From CATQHQ01 sp965243805 (lineage in GTDB: Bacteria; Gemmatimonadota; Gemmatimonadetes; Longimicrobiales; Gaopeijiaceae), in contig OZ251577.1 of assembly GCA_965243805.1 (NCBI GenBank), positions 2,356,001 through 2,420,000 on the forward strand: a stretch of 64,000 nt of DNA. Direction: 5' to 3'. The position numbers and the translations under genes were made by a program. The notes below the pieces were generated by a model. The model made no database searches and was not told where the DNA came from. It saw nothing but the letters and a program-made list of their open reading frames with translations. This document shows, one piece after another, positions 26,866-34,562 of this stretch (position 1 is the stretch's first letter; the number at the start of each line of letters is the position of its first letter).

Positions 26866-27198
26866 ATGTCCTTCAGCGTGCGCAACGTCGGCGACGCAAC
26901 GGTCGTCCAGGTCGACGGGCAGCTCATCGTCGGGAACCGCCAGGAACTCAAGGATCTGGTTCTGGCCCGGCTGGGGGAGGGCGCCCGCGACTTCGTGATC
27001 GACTTCTCCCGGACCGGCTACATCGATTCCTCGGGCCTGGGGGTTCTCGTGAGCGTTTCCAAGAAGATCCGCGAAGTGCGCGGCGAGCTTGTGCTGGCCA
27101 GCCTGAACGAGGACCTCCAGACTCTCTTCGAGCTCACCAAGCTCGACACCCTCTTCCAGATACGGAACGACCTGGAGGAGGCGCTGGCGGCGCTCTGA
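26866..27198 (+). CDS. STAS-domain anti-anti-sigma factor (RsbV/SpoIIAA type)
   Basis: The 110-aa protein begins at ATG 26866 after GGAAGGA. It is a single STAS domain with the phosphorylatable site in DFSRTGYIDSSGLGVLVS, where the second Ser of DSSG corresponds to the switch residue. Such proteins bind the RsbW-type kinase when dephosphorylated and so free a partner. It heads a three-gene set with the kinase and phosphatase. An upstream ATG at 26821 would add a hydrophobic stretch not seen in the family. Confidence 0.92.
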   Translation: MSFSVRNVGDATVVQVDGQLIVGNRQELKDLVLARLGEGARDFVIDFSRTGYIDSSGLGVLVSVSKKIREVRGELVLASLNEDLQTLFELTKLDTLFQIRNDLEEALAAL

Positions 27199-27218
27199 GG
27201 ACCGGGAACCGTTCCGTC

Positions 27219-27707
27219 GTGTGCTCGGCAGAAGGCGGTTCGGCCCACTCGTCCTCCGACGCTCCGCCGGCGGTCGCACGGACGTTCGTCAACGAGATCG
27301 GCGCGATCGAGGACGCCGTGGAGCAGATGGTTCGTCGGTGCGCTCCCATATGCGCCGACACCCACCGGCTCTACTTCAACTTCCGGGTCGGGCTTACCGA
27401 GGCCATCGCCAACGGAGTGCTCTACGGCAACGGCCGGGATCCGGCCAAGAAGGTGCGGGTGGAGCTGCACTTCGAGGATGTGGGCATCCGGGTTCGGGTC
27501 ACCGACGAGGGCAGGGGCTTCGACCCCAGCACCGTACCCGATCCCACGCTCCCGGAGAACATCTCCAAGCCCACGGGACGGGGCATCTTCCTCATGCGGG
27601 CGCTGATGGACGAAGTGCACTTCAACTCTTCGGGGAACTCGGTCACCCTCCTGTTGCGCCTAGCCCAAGAGGCCGAGCAAGGCGACGCGGCCTGCCGATG
27701 CTGTTGA
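27219..27707 (+). CDS. Anti-sigma regulatory kinase (RsbW/SpoIIAB type)
   Basis: The 162-aa protein (GTG start) is a GHKL ATPase with N box GLTEAIANGVLYGN, G1 box VTDEGRGFDP and G2 box GRGIFLMRAL. It should phosphorylate the STAS protein and bind a sigma factor or another target. No sigma gene is in the window, so the output is unknown. The stop TGA (27705-27707) falls in the first copy of a 20-bp duplication at the junction with the phosphatase gene. The extra N-terminal Ser-rich residues are not conserved in the family. Confidence 0.9.
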   Translation: MCSAEGGSAHSSSDAPPAVARTFVNEIGAIEDAVEQMVRRCAPICADTHRLYFNFRVGLTEAIANGVLYGNGRDPAKKVRVELHFEDVGIRVRVTDEGRGFDPSTVPDPTLPENISKPTGRGIFLMRALMDEVHFNSSGNSVTLLLRLAQEAEQGDAACRCC

Positions 27708-27740
27708 CCAGCGAGGTCGGCCGTTGACCAGCGAGGTCGG
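27704..27740. repeat. duplicated stop/start junction, 20-bp period
   Basis: TTGACCAGCGAGGTCGG is found at 27704 and 27724. Copy 1 holds the kinase stop (TGA in TTGA); copy 2 holds the TTG start of the phosphatase. The TTG of copy 1 is out of frame with the phosphatase and runs into TGA after seven codons. Confidence 0.92.
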
Positions 27741-29292
27741 TGCCCGGCCGCTCCTGCCCGAGTCGGTGGCGTGCATTTTGGAGGACTTTCAGCGGTGCAT
27801 GGAAGTGACGATCCGGGCCTGGAGTCTCGTGGACGGCAAGCGGGTTTCGGCCTTCCCGGCGGACGACCCTGGGCCGCCGTCGCCCCGAGAGCGCCGCTTC
27901 GTGGTGGACACCGCCGGAGGGCCGCCCCTGGAAGTGGAGGTGGAGGGCCACGAACCCGAGAGTCCGGTGGTGCAGCTGCTGGCGGCGGTGCTGGGCCGCG
28001 CCTTCGACATGTCCAGCAAGGTGGCTTCCTGCAACTTGGCGTTGTCGGAGCGCCACGAAGAGATCGAGCTGCTCTACCGCATCAGCGAGACGCTGGGCTC
28101 GATCCTCCACCTGGAAGAAGCGGCGCGCCTCATCTTAGAGGAAGTCTCCCGGGTGCTGGGCGCCAAGCGGGGCTCGCTGTGGGTCTACCGTCCCGACGAA
28201 CAGCGCCTCCGGCTGGCCGCCGAATCCGGGGGCGGACAGTTCCGCGAGTCGATTCCCCTGGACGACATGTCGTCCGTGACCGTTCGAGCCTTTCGCAAGG
28301 GCAGCCCCGTCCTCGCCACAGGCTCCGAGGTCGCCGGGGCCGACCAGGACGGACAACCGCCAGGCAAGGAAGACACGTGGCTCGCGGTTCCAGTCCGCTA
28401 CGCGCCCCAGTCGGGGGAGCACCGCACCGTGGGCGTGGTCAACCTGATCGGACGACGGCGCCGGGGGAGCTTCACCGCCGCCGATCAGCGGCTCCTGACC
28501 GCCATCGCCAACCAGATCGGCGCCGCGCTGGAGAACAACCGCCTCATCCGTGAGAGCATGGCTCGCGAGCGCGTCTCTCGTGAGATGGAGCTGGCGCACG
28601 ACCTGCAGATGAAGCTGCTTCCGCCGGTGACGCCGGCGAAGGGAGTGGACGCGGTGGCTCGGGTGCTGCCGTCGGTGTCGGTGGGGGGCGACTTCTACCA
28701 AGTCCTGCGGCTGTCGGGCGGGCGGCTGGGCGTCATGATCGGTGACGTCTCGGGCCACGGCTTTCCGGCGGCCCTGATCATGGCGCTGGTGATGAGCGCC
28801 GCCGCTATCTCCGCCAAGCGGGAGGCGTCGCCTTCGGCCGTGCTGGAGGCGGTGGACCAGGCGATCGGCGCGGAGCTGGAATCGACGGAGATGTACCTCT
28901 CTCTCTGCTACTGCGTGCTGGCGGCCCACGAACGAGAGATACGGTACTCCAACGCCGGTCACCCTCACGCCTTCGTAGTCGGTCCCGACGGGGAGTCGAG
29001 TCGGCTCTTCGCCACCGATCCGCCCATGGGAATCGCCGGCCCGCCCTACGCCGAATCCTCCGTGACGTGGACTCCGGGCCAGGACCTGCTGCTCCTTTTC
29101 ACCGACGGGCTCTCGGACACGGTGGCCCAGCGACACCGTCGCAGCGGGGAGGAGTTGGTGCTGCAGACGGTAGCGGCGCACCACCCGAAGCCGATGGCGG
29201 AGATATTGAACCGGCTCTTCGAGGTGGCGGAGCGTGCGATCCCGTCGATGCCGGCCGACGACCGAACAGCGGTGCTGCTTCGCACCCTTTGA
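27724..29292 (+). CDS. GAF-PP2C (SpoIIE/RsbU-type) phosphatase
   Basis: The 522-aa protein starts at TTG 27724. Residues about 120-285 form a GAF sensor domain (EIELLYRISETLGSI...), then a short helical linker and a PP2C-type SpoIIE domain with metal-binding motifs SVGGDFYQVL and IGDVSGHGFPAAL. It should dephosphorylate the STAS protein in response to a GAF ligand and so complete the partner switch. The stop is close to the rsmA start. Confidence 0.92.
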   Translation: MTSEVGARPLLPESVACILEDFQRCMEVTIRAWSLVDGKRVSAFPADDPGPPSPRERRFVVDTAGGPPLEVEVEGHEPESPVVQLLAAVLGRAFDMSSKVASCNLALSERHEEIELLYRISETLGSILHLEEAARLILEEVSRVLGAKRGSLWVYRPDEQRLRLAAESGGGQFRESIPLDDMSSVTVRAFRKGSPVLATGSEVAGADQDGQPPGKEDTWLAVPVRYAPQSGEHRTVGVVNLIGRRRRGSFTAADQRLLTAIANQIGAALENNRLIRESMARERVSREMELAHDLQMKLLPPVTPAKGVDAVARVLPSVSVGGDFYQVLRLSGGRLGVMIGDVSGHGFPAALIMALVMSAAAISAKREASPSAVLEAVDQAIGAELESTEMYLSLCYCVLAAHEREIRYSNAGHPHAFVVGPDGESSRLFATDPPMGIAGPPYAESSVTWTPGQDLLLLFTDGLSDTVAQRHRRSGEELVLQTVAAHHPKPMAEILNRLFEVAERAIPSMPADDRTAVLLRTL

Positions 29293-29311
29293 TACGCGCG
29301 TCGGTGGCTTG

Positions 29312-30178
29312 ATGCGTGTTGGCGGTGGCGGCGGCGGGGGACCGAAGCGCTCGCTGGGCCAGAACTTCCTCGTCGATCCCAACCTCCAGCGCAAGATCGC
29401 GGCGGCGGTGGGAGGCGAAGCGGGCGACCGGGTGCTGGAGATCGGACCGGGCCGCGGCGCTCTCACCGGCCACTTGGCGCGGCGCGGCGGACGGCTTTGG
29501 GTCGTGGAGCTCGACGATCAGCTGGCGGCGGCGCTCACCGCCCAGTACGCTCGCGACCCGAACGTCACCGTCGTGCACGGCGATGTGTTGCGCGTGGACT
29601 TGGCGGCTCTCACCGGCGACTGGGCTGCCACCCGGGTGGTGGGGAACATCCCCTACAACATCACCACGCCGATCGTGTTTCGGCTCCTGACGCCTCCCTG
29701 CCCGGCGGAGATCGTGCTTACGATGCAGGCCGAGGTGGCGGCCCGGATGCTTGCGGCTCCCGGCTCCCGGAGCTACGGCGCCCTGTCGGTGGGAGTGGGG
29801 CTGCACGCCCGGGCGACGCGGCTCTTCAAGGTGCCCCGCCATGCCTTCAGGCCAGTCCCGAAGGTGGAGTCGGCGGTGGTGCGGCTCACTCCCTACGCGC
29901 CGCCGCGCTTCACGCCTCCGGTGGCGGCCAATATCAGGCGGCTGGTGCGGGCGGCGTTCTCATGGCGTCGCAAGCAGATGAAGACGATCCTGGCGCGTCA
30001 CCCGGAGTTGCGGCCGGCCGAGTTGCGCCCGGCCAGTGGGTCCCCTGTGGATGTGGCGCTGGACGTGGCGCTGGACGTGTTGAAGGCCCGGGGCTTGTCG
30101 CCTGCGGCCCGACCCGAGCAGTTGTCGCCGGAGGACTTCGCGGCGCTGGCCGAGGCGCTGCTCCCGCCCGGCGGATGA
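29312..30178 (+). CDS. rsmA: 16S rRNA dimethyladenosine transferase RsmA (KsgA)
   Basis: The 288-aa protein shows SLGQNFLVDPNL, EIGPGRGALTGHL and NIPYNITTPIVF, the standard KsgA motifs. It dimethylates A1518 and A1519 of 16S rRNA. ATG 29312 is preceded in frame by a TTG. The start region contains a glycine run (GGGGGGG). C-terminal residues carry two small duplications, LRPAELRPA and VALDVALDV. The 3' end overlaps, on the opposite strand, the tail of the PepSY gene by 181 bp. Confidence 0.93.
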   Translation: MRVGGGGGGGPKRSLGQNFLVDPNLQRKIAAAVGGEAGDRVLEIGPGRGALTGHLARRGGRLWVVELDDQLAAALTAQYARDPNVTVVHGDVLRVDLAALTGDWAATRVVGNIPYNITTPIVFRLLTPPCPAEIVLTMQAEVAARMLAAPGSRSYGALSVGVGLHARATRLFKVPRHAFRPVPKVESAVVRLTPYAPPRFTPPVAANIRRLVRAAFSWRRKQMKTILARHPELRPAELRPASGSPVDVALDVALDVLKARGLSPAARPEQLSPEDFAALAEALLPPGG

Positions 30179-31389
30179 TTCCCACGACGCCACGAGAGGG
30201 CCCGCCGCCACGCGAGGGCAACCCCGGTCCACACCAGGCACACCGCGCCCAGCGACGCCAGTGCCGCAGCGGCTTGGCCGACCCACCCCCAGTACTCGCC
30301 CGTGTGGGCGTACCGCACGAACTGCTGGCCTCTCCGCCCGGGCCCGGCGTCGGCGAACGCCTCCCACCGGGTGACGGCCCCGGTGCGCCCGTCCACCGTC
30401 ATGACGGCCGAGCGCTGGGGCTGGCCTTCGCCGCCGGTCCGCACCTCCGCCCGCAACTCCGCCTCCTCGTCCCGGGGGATGTGCACCACGATGCTGCGCC
30501 AGCGCGGCACTGCCGACTGGGCCGCCGCCAAGGCCGCGTCCAGGCCTTGCTCTCCGCCGCCTCGCTCTCCGCCGCCTCGCTCTCCGCCGCCCGGGAGAGG
30601 CTGGCCGTCCTCCGCCTGGGAGAGGCTGCCCAGCGGCAAGATCGTTCCTGCAGCGGGGTAGAGCCGGTCGCCCAGCGACGGGTACGACAAGAGGAGGGCA
30701 GACGCGGCGATCACCAGCAGCGGCCCCAGCGACCAGAACCCGGCCACCTTGTGCCAGTTGAACGCCCTCGCCTGTCCCCGTGCGCCCCGCGACGTCGTGA
30801 TCGAGGCCAGGAGCGTCCTGCGATTGAAGGGCCGGGGAATCCAGAGCAGTGCTCCCGTCAGCAAGAGCAGAAGGAACGCCGCGTTGGCGGCCCCGGTCAC
30901 GGAACGCCCGCTCCGCGTAAAGGCGTCGGGGACAGCCAGCCAGCGATGCAACTGGCGAACGCCCTCGAAGAATGCTTCGACCCTGGGTGCCCCGTGGACC
31001 AGTGCCGCGCCGGTGTAGGGGTCCAGGTCGACGCGCTCGCCTCGGCGCGAGACGACCCGCACGGGTGCCCGAGGATCGGCGTCAAAGCGGATTGAAGCGG
31101 CGTCGAAGGGCGCGCCAGCCGGGACCGCTCGCCGCGCCGACTCCACGAGGGCCGACGCCGTCATCCGCTGGACGCGTTCCGGCTGTTCGGCAAGGCGCCG
31201 CCGCTCGGCGAACCCGACCGCAAAGTCCTCCAGCGAGAGCACAACGCCCGTGACCGCCATGATCAAGATCACCGCGCCGGCAACGATCGCCGTCGCTAGG
31301 TGAACAGTGCGCAGAACTGTGCGGAGGGCCGGAGCGGGGACACCCGGCTCCCTGCCGTTCGGCGAACGGCGGGGCCCCGGGCGCGGCAC
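29998..31389 (-). CDS. PepSY-associated membrane protein
   Basis: The 463-aa protein starts at GTG 31389. It shows the PepSY-TM family plan: an N-terminal helix after TVHLATAIVAGAVILIMAV, an extracytoplasmic PepSY region (VDLDPYTGAALV), a second and third helix around 185-225, another PepSY unit (MTVDGRTGAVTRWEAF) and a last helix near 370-390, with conserved His in QLHRWL and FNWHKV. Such proteins are linked to iron-siderophore reduction. After the last helix, about 65 low-complexity residues are encoded antisense to rsmA. A GGGER triplication at about 30549-30595 lies in a loop. Confidence 0.82.
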   Translation of the reverse strand: MPRPGPRRSPNGREPGVPAPALRTVLRTVHLATAIVAGAVILIMAVTGVVLSLEDFAVGFAERRRLAEQPERVQRMTASALVESARRAVPAGAPFDAASIRFDADPRAPVRVVSRRGERVDLDPYTGAALVHGAPRVEAFFEGVRQLHRWLAVPDAFTRSGRSVTGAANAAFLLLLLTGALLWIPRPFNRRTLLASITTSRGARGQARAFNWHKVAGFWSLGPLLVIAASALLLSYPSLGDRLYPAAGTILPLGSLSQAEDGQPLPGGGERGGGERGGGEQGLDAALAAAQSAVPRWRSIVVHIPRDEEAELRAEVRTGGEGQPQRSAVMTVDGRTGAVTRWEAFADAGPGRRGQQFVRYAHTGEYWGWVGQAAAALASLGAVCLVWTGVALAWRRALSWRRGNHPPGGSSASASAAKSSGDNCSGRAAGDKPRAFNTSSATSSATSTGDPLAGRNSAGRNSG

Positions 31390-31922
31390 TACTTGATCGT
31401 CACGTAGCGCTCCAGACGGGCCACCTCGTCGTCGTCCACGTACTTGCCGATCTCCCGCCGGAACTGGTCGATGTCCACATAGGGGCGGTACTCCTCGAAC
31501 TCGTGGGCCATCCGTTCGCTCATCTCCGGGATCAGCATGATCTCGTCTCGGCTGGCATCGTTCAGGTCCATCGGCACCCAGACCGTCTCGTATGCTTGGC
31601 GAGCCTCCTCATCTCCCACGACGGCGGAGATGGCCGCGTGGAGTTCCGACGGGCGCGCGTAGGGCCGTCCTGCGAGGATCGCTTCGACCGCGCCGGCACT
31701 CAGCGTCAGAGCCTGGCCCAGCTCGTCGGCAGAGGCGTCGTTGGCGTCGACCAGTGCGGTCGGAGTAGCGTTCTCCGGCGTGGCCTCGACCTCGGCGGCG
31801 GCGTTCGAGGCTTCGGACTCCGCGTCGGGCGCATCGGCGCCGGTGCACGCCGCGACCAGGCAGGCGACGAGGAGTGAGGCGAATGCGAGCAGGGGGGTTC
31901 GGGCGTGAAGCATATGGATCAC
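31389..31922 (-). CDS. Lipoprotein with two ComEA-like helix-hairpin-helix repeats
   Basis: The 177-aa protein has a lipoprotein signal ending LVAAC. After an acidic linker there are two similar modules: LVDANDASADELGQAL...ILAGRPYARPSELHAAI and MDLNDASRDEIMLIP...EYRPYVDIDQFRREI. Each resembles the N-A-S-x-x-E-L helix-hairpin-helix motif of ComEA. Envelope anchoring suggests DNA binding or, more generally, protein interaction outside the cytoplasm. The stop overlaps the GTG of the PepSY gene by one base. Confidence 0.85.
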   Translation of the reverse strand: MIHMLHARTPLLAFASLLVACLVAACTGADAPDAESEASNAAAEVEATPENATPTALVDANDASADELGQALTLSAGAVEAILAGRPYARPSELHAAISAVVGDEEARQAYETVWVPMDLNDASRDEIMLIPEMSERMAHEFEEYRPYVDIDQFRREIGKYVDDDEVARLERYVTIK

Positions 31923-31930
31923 TCTCTTTG

Positions 31931-31971
31931 TGTCAGGGGTGTCTAGAAAAGGATGTCAGGGGTGTTCTAGA
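31931..31971. repeat. tandem duplication in 5' leader, 23-bp period
   Basis: TGTCAGGGGTGTCTAGA at 31931 recurs with one inserted base at 31954. Both copies contain TCTAGA. The repeats lie between the promoter and start codon of the helix-hairpin-helix lipoprotein gene. Confidence 0.85.
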
Positions 31972-31985
31972 AGGACAGCATGACG

Positions 31986-32014
31986 ATTATTGCGTCGAGA
32001 GCGGTTGGGGTCAA
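31986..32014 (-). promoter_or_regulatory. Sigma70-like promoter for the HhH lipoprotein-PepSY genes
   Basis: On the minus strand TTGACC (32014-32009) is followed after 17 bp by AATAAT (31991-31986). The leader to the ATG at 31922 would be about 55-60 bases and includes the tandem repeat. Confidence 0.55.
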
Positions 32015-32075
32015 GCTCCACCAACAAAGGCGACGGTCCAGGTGTCTTTTCTTTCGCAAGGGCACTCGAGGCCGA

Positions 32076-32112
32076 CACTTGAATCCAGGGACCAGCACTT
32101 GAATCCAGGGAC
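32076..32112. repeat. tandem duplication, 20-bp period
   Basis: CACTTGAATCCAGGGAC is present at 32076-32092 and again at 32096-32112, just upstream of the DUF5916 start at 32129. It may be a regulatory site or a by-product of local duplication. Confidence 0.88.
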
Positions 32113-32128
32113 GAGGACAGGGGCGAGA

Positions 32129-34474
32129 ATGAGAGGGAGCAGCAACAGCAAAGGAAGGCTTGCCGGACGGCGAAGGCTTGCCGGACGGCGGCTGGCGATA
32201 GCAGCGGCGGTTGGAGTCGTCCTCGCCGCCCCCCAGGCCGCGTGGGCTCAGGATTCGGCCAAGTCCAACGGCGGCGGCGGCGGGTCCTTGCCGGTACTGG
32301 AAGCCGTCCTCCTCTCGGAGGCCGCCGAGATCGAACTGGACGGCCTCTTGGACGAGGACGCTTGGCAGAGCGCAGCGGCGATCGCCGACTTCACCCAACA
32401 GGAGCCCGTCGAAGGCGGACGCCCGTCGGAGCAGACCGAGATTCGGATCGTCTTCGACGAGGACGACCTGTACATCGGCGCCGTTCTCTACGACGACCCG
32501 GAGGGCGTGCTTGCCTACCAGCGCCAGCGGGACGCCAGCCTAGGCACCGACGACCGCTTCATGTGGATCCTGGACACCTTCCTGGACGGCCGCACGGGCT
32601 ACTTCTTCGAGATCAACCCCGCGGGACTCATGGGCGACGGCATCCTCACCGGCGGTGGCGGCGGTGGTGGTGGCGGCTTCCGGGGAGGCGGCGGCAAGGC
32701 GTGGGACGGCATCTGGGAGGCGCGGACCGCCATGCGCCCCGACGGCTGGTCGGCCGAGATCCGCATCCCCTTCAGGACCCTCAACTTCAACCCGGAGCTT
32801 GAGAGCTGGGGGATCAACTTCCAGCGCACGATCCGCCGAAGGAACGAGGAGATCCTGTGGCGGGGGTACCGTCGCAATGAAGGGCTCTTCCGCCCGGTCT
32901 ACGCGGGACGGCTGACGGGCTTGCGGAACCTCTCGCAGGGACTGGGGTTGGAGGCCCGGCCGTCGGCGGTCGCCAACTGGAGGAACGTGCCCGACAACAC
33001 CGATCCCACCACCTTCCCGAGGGATTTGAGCCTGGACGTCAATTACAGCGTCACCTCCAGCCTGCGGGCGTCGGCCAGCATCAACACCGATTTCGCCGAG
33101 CTGGAGAGCGACCAACGGCGGGTCAACCTCACCCGTTTCCCCCAGCGCTTCCCGGAGCGGCGCGACTTCTTCCTGGAGGGATCGGGCGTCTTCACCTTCG
33201 CGCCCCGGAGCGGTCCGTCGCCGTTCTTCTCCCGTCGGATCGGACTTCGGTCCGGTCAGCAGATTCCCATCCAGTACGGCACCCGGCTCACCGGACAGGC
33301 CGGAAAGTTCGAGCTGGGCTTCTACCAGATCGGCACCGGCGCCCACAGCTGGTTCGACGAGAGCGACGGTGCCAACATCGGCGTCCCACGGGAGAGCTTC
33401 ACCGTGGCCCGAGCCAAGCGGCGGATTCTGGAGCAGTCGGCGGTAGGGTTCATATACACGCGCCGCGCCGCGTCCAGGGACTCCACGGGCTACGCGCCGG
33501 AGACCGGGCACACCGCTGGGCTCGACTTCGAGTTCGCCACCCGCCACTTCATGGGCGACAACCGCTTCGAGATGGAAGCCTTCATGGTGTGGAACTCGAA
33601 CCCGGACCCGACGGTGGAACGCTCCTTCGGAGACCTGTCGGCCCGGGGGTTCCGCTTCAACTTCCCCAACGATGTGTGGTCGGGACACCTCTCCTACCGG
33701 GAGTTCGGGGACGACTACCGCCCCACCTTGGGATTCGTGACGCGCAACGGCTTCCGCCGCGTCGAGCCTCGGATCGGATGGTCGCCCCGCCCCGAGAGCA
33801 TCGACTGGCTTCGCCAGATGGAGTTCGGCGTCCAGTTCCGGAACCTCACCCAGCTGGGAACCGGCGTTCTCGAGGAGCGCCAGTGGCAACTGGACGTATT
33901 CGGCATGGAGTTCGAGAGCGGCGACGACATCAGCTTGGAAGCGAGCCGCACCACCGAGTACCTGGACTACTCCTTCGAGGTCAGCGATGGCGTGGCTATC
34001 TTGCCCGGTCAGTACTCCAACTGGGAGTGGGAGGTGCGGGGCCGGACCACGGGCCGCCGCCGCGTGTCGCTCTTCGGCAGCATGAGCTGGGGCGGCTTCT
34101 GGGACGGCAACCGAACGCGGATGAACGGTCGCGTCACATTTCGCCCCAACCCCGGCATCAGCGTGTCGACCAGCTTTGAGCACAACGACGTGTCGCTGCC
34201 CCGGGGCGACTTCTCCGCCGACGTGTACGAGGTGGAGGGCCAGTGGAACGCCAACCAATGGATCGGCGCCACCACCCAGCTTCAGTACGACAACGACAGC
34301 GGCGTCGTGGGCCTCTTCGCCCGTCTCCGCTGGATCGTCCAGCCCGGCAACGACATCTTCCTCGTCTACACGCACAACTGGCGCAACCTGGGGATGGGCA
34401 TCCTGGACAACCGGGACCTGATCACGCTCTCCAAGGGCGCTTCCGTGAAGGTCAACTACACGTACCGCTTCTAG
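32129..34474 (+). CDS. DUF5916 outer-membrane protein with CBM9-like N-domain
   Basis: The 781-aa protein starts at ATG 32129, the first Met before an Arg-rich signal peptide ending PQAAWAQ. A CBM9-like domain (IELDGLLDEDAWQSA) is followed by the DUF5916 barrel with NTDFAELESDQRRVNL and RRDFFLEGSGVF, ending in Phe as outer-membrane proteins do. A glycine-rich loop (GGGGGGGGGFRGGGG) near residue 175 is unusual. The signal peptide N-region is a perfect 18-bp tandem duplication (GRLAGRRRLAGRR). It is divergent from the HhH lipoprotein gene. Confidence 0.92.
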   Translation: MRGSSNSKGRLAGRRRLAGRRLAIAAAVGVVLAAPQAAWAQDSAKSNGGGGGSLPVLEAVLLSEAAEIELDGLLDEDAWQSAAAIADFTQQEPVEGGRPSEQTEIRIVFDEDDLYIGAVLYDDPEGVLAYQRQRDASLGTDDRFMWILDTFLDGRTGYFFEINPAGLMGDGILTGGGGGGGGGFRGGGGKAWDGIWEARTAMRPDGWSAEIRIPFRTLNFNPELESWGINFQRTIRRRNEEILWRGYRRNEGLFRPVYAGRLTGLRNLSQGLGLEARPSAVANWRNVPDNTDPTTFPRDLSLDVNYSVTSSLRASASINTDFAELESDQRRVNLTRFPQRFPERRDFFLEGSGVFTFAPRSGPSPFFSRRIGLRSGQQIPIQYGTRLTGQAGKFELGFYQIGTGAHSWFDESDGANIGVPRESFTVARAKRRILEQSAVGFIYTRRAASRDSTGYAPETGHTAGLDFEFATRHFMGDNRFEMEAFMVWNSNPDPTVERSFGDLSARGFRFNFPNDVWSGHLSYREFGDDYRPTLGFVTRNGFRRVEPRIGWSPRPESIDWLRQMEFGVQFRNLTQLGTGVLEERQWQLDVFGMEFESGDDISLEASRTTEYLDYSFEVSDGVAILPGQYSNWEWEVRGRTTGRRRVSLFGSMSWGGFWDGNRTRMNGRVTFRPNPGISVSTSFEHNDVSLPRGDFSADVYEVEGQWNANQWIGATTQLQYDNDSGVVGLFARLRWIVQPGNDIFLVYTHNWRNLGMGILDNRDLITLSKGASVKVNYTYRF
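32154..32189. repeat. perfect 18-bp duplication in a signal peptide
   Basis: GAAGGCTTGCCGGACGGC is found at 32154 and 32172, keeping frame and adding six residues to the positively charged part of the DUF5916 signal peptide. Confidence 0.92.
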
Positions 34475-34528
34475 GGGGGGAGCGGGCGCCGGGTGCGCTT
34501 GGCGGACGCGGAGGGCGGCACCGACGAC

Positions 34529-34557
34529 TTGACAGAGCTGGCGGCGCGGGCTACTGT
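34529..34557 (+). promoter_or_regulatory. Sigma70-like promoter giving a leaderless GTG start
   Basis: TTGACA (34529-34534), 17 bp, TACTGT (34552-34557). The GTG at 34563 begins five bases after the -10 box, where transcription would be expected to start. Confidence 0.7.
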
Positions 34558-34562
34558 TCCTG

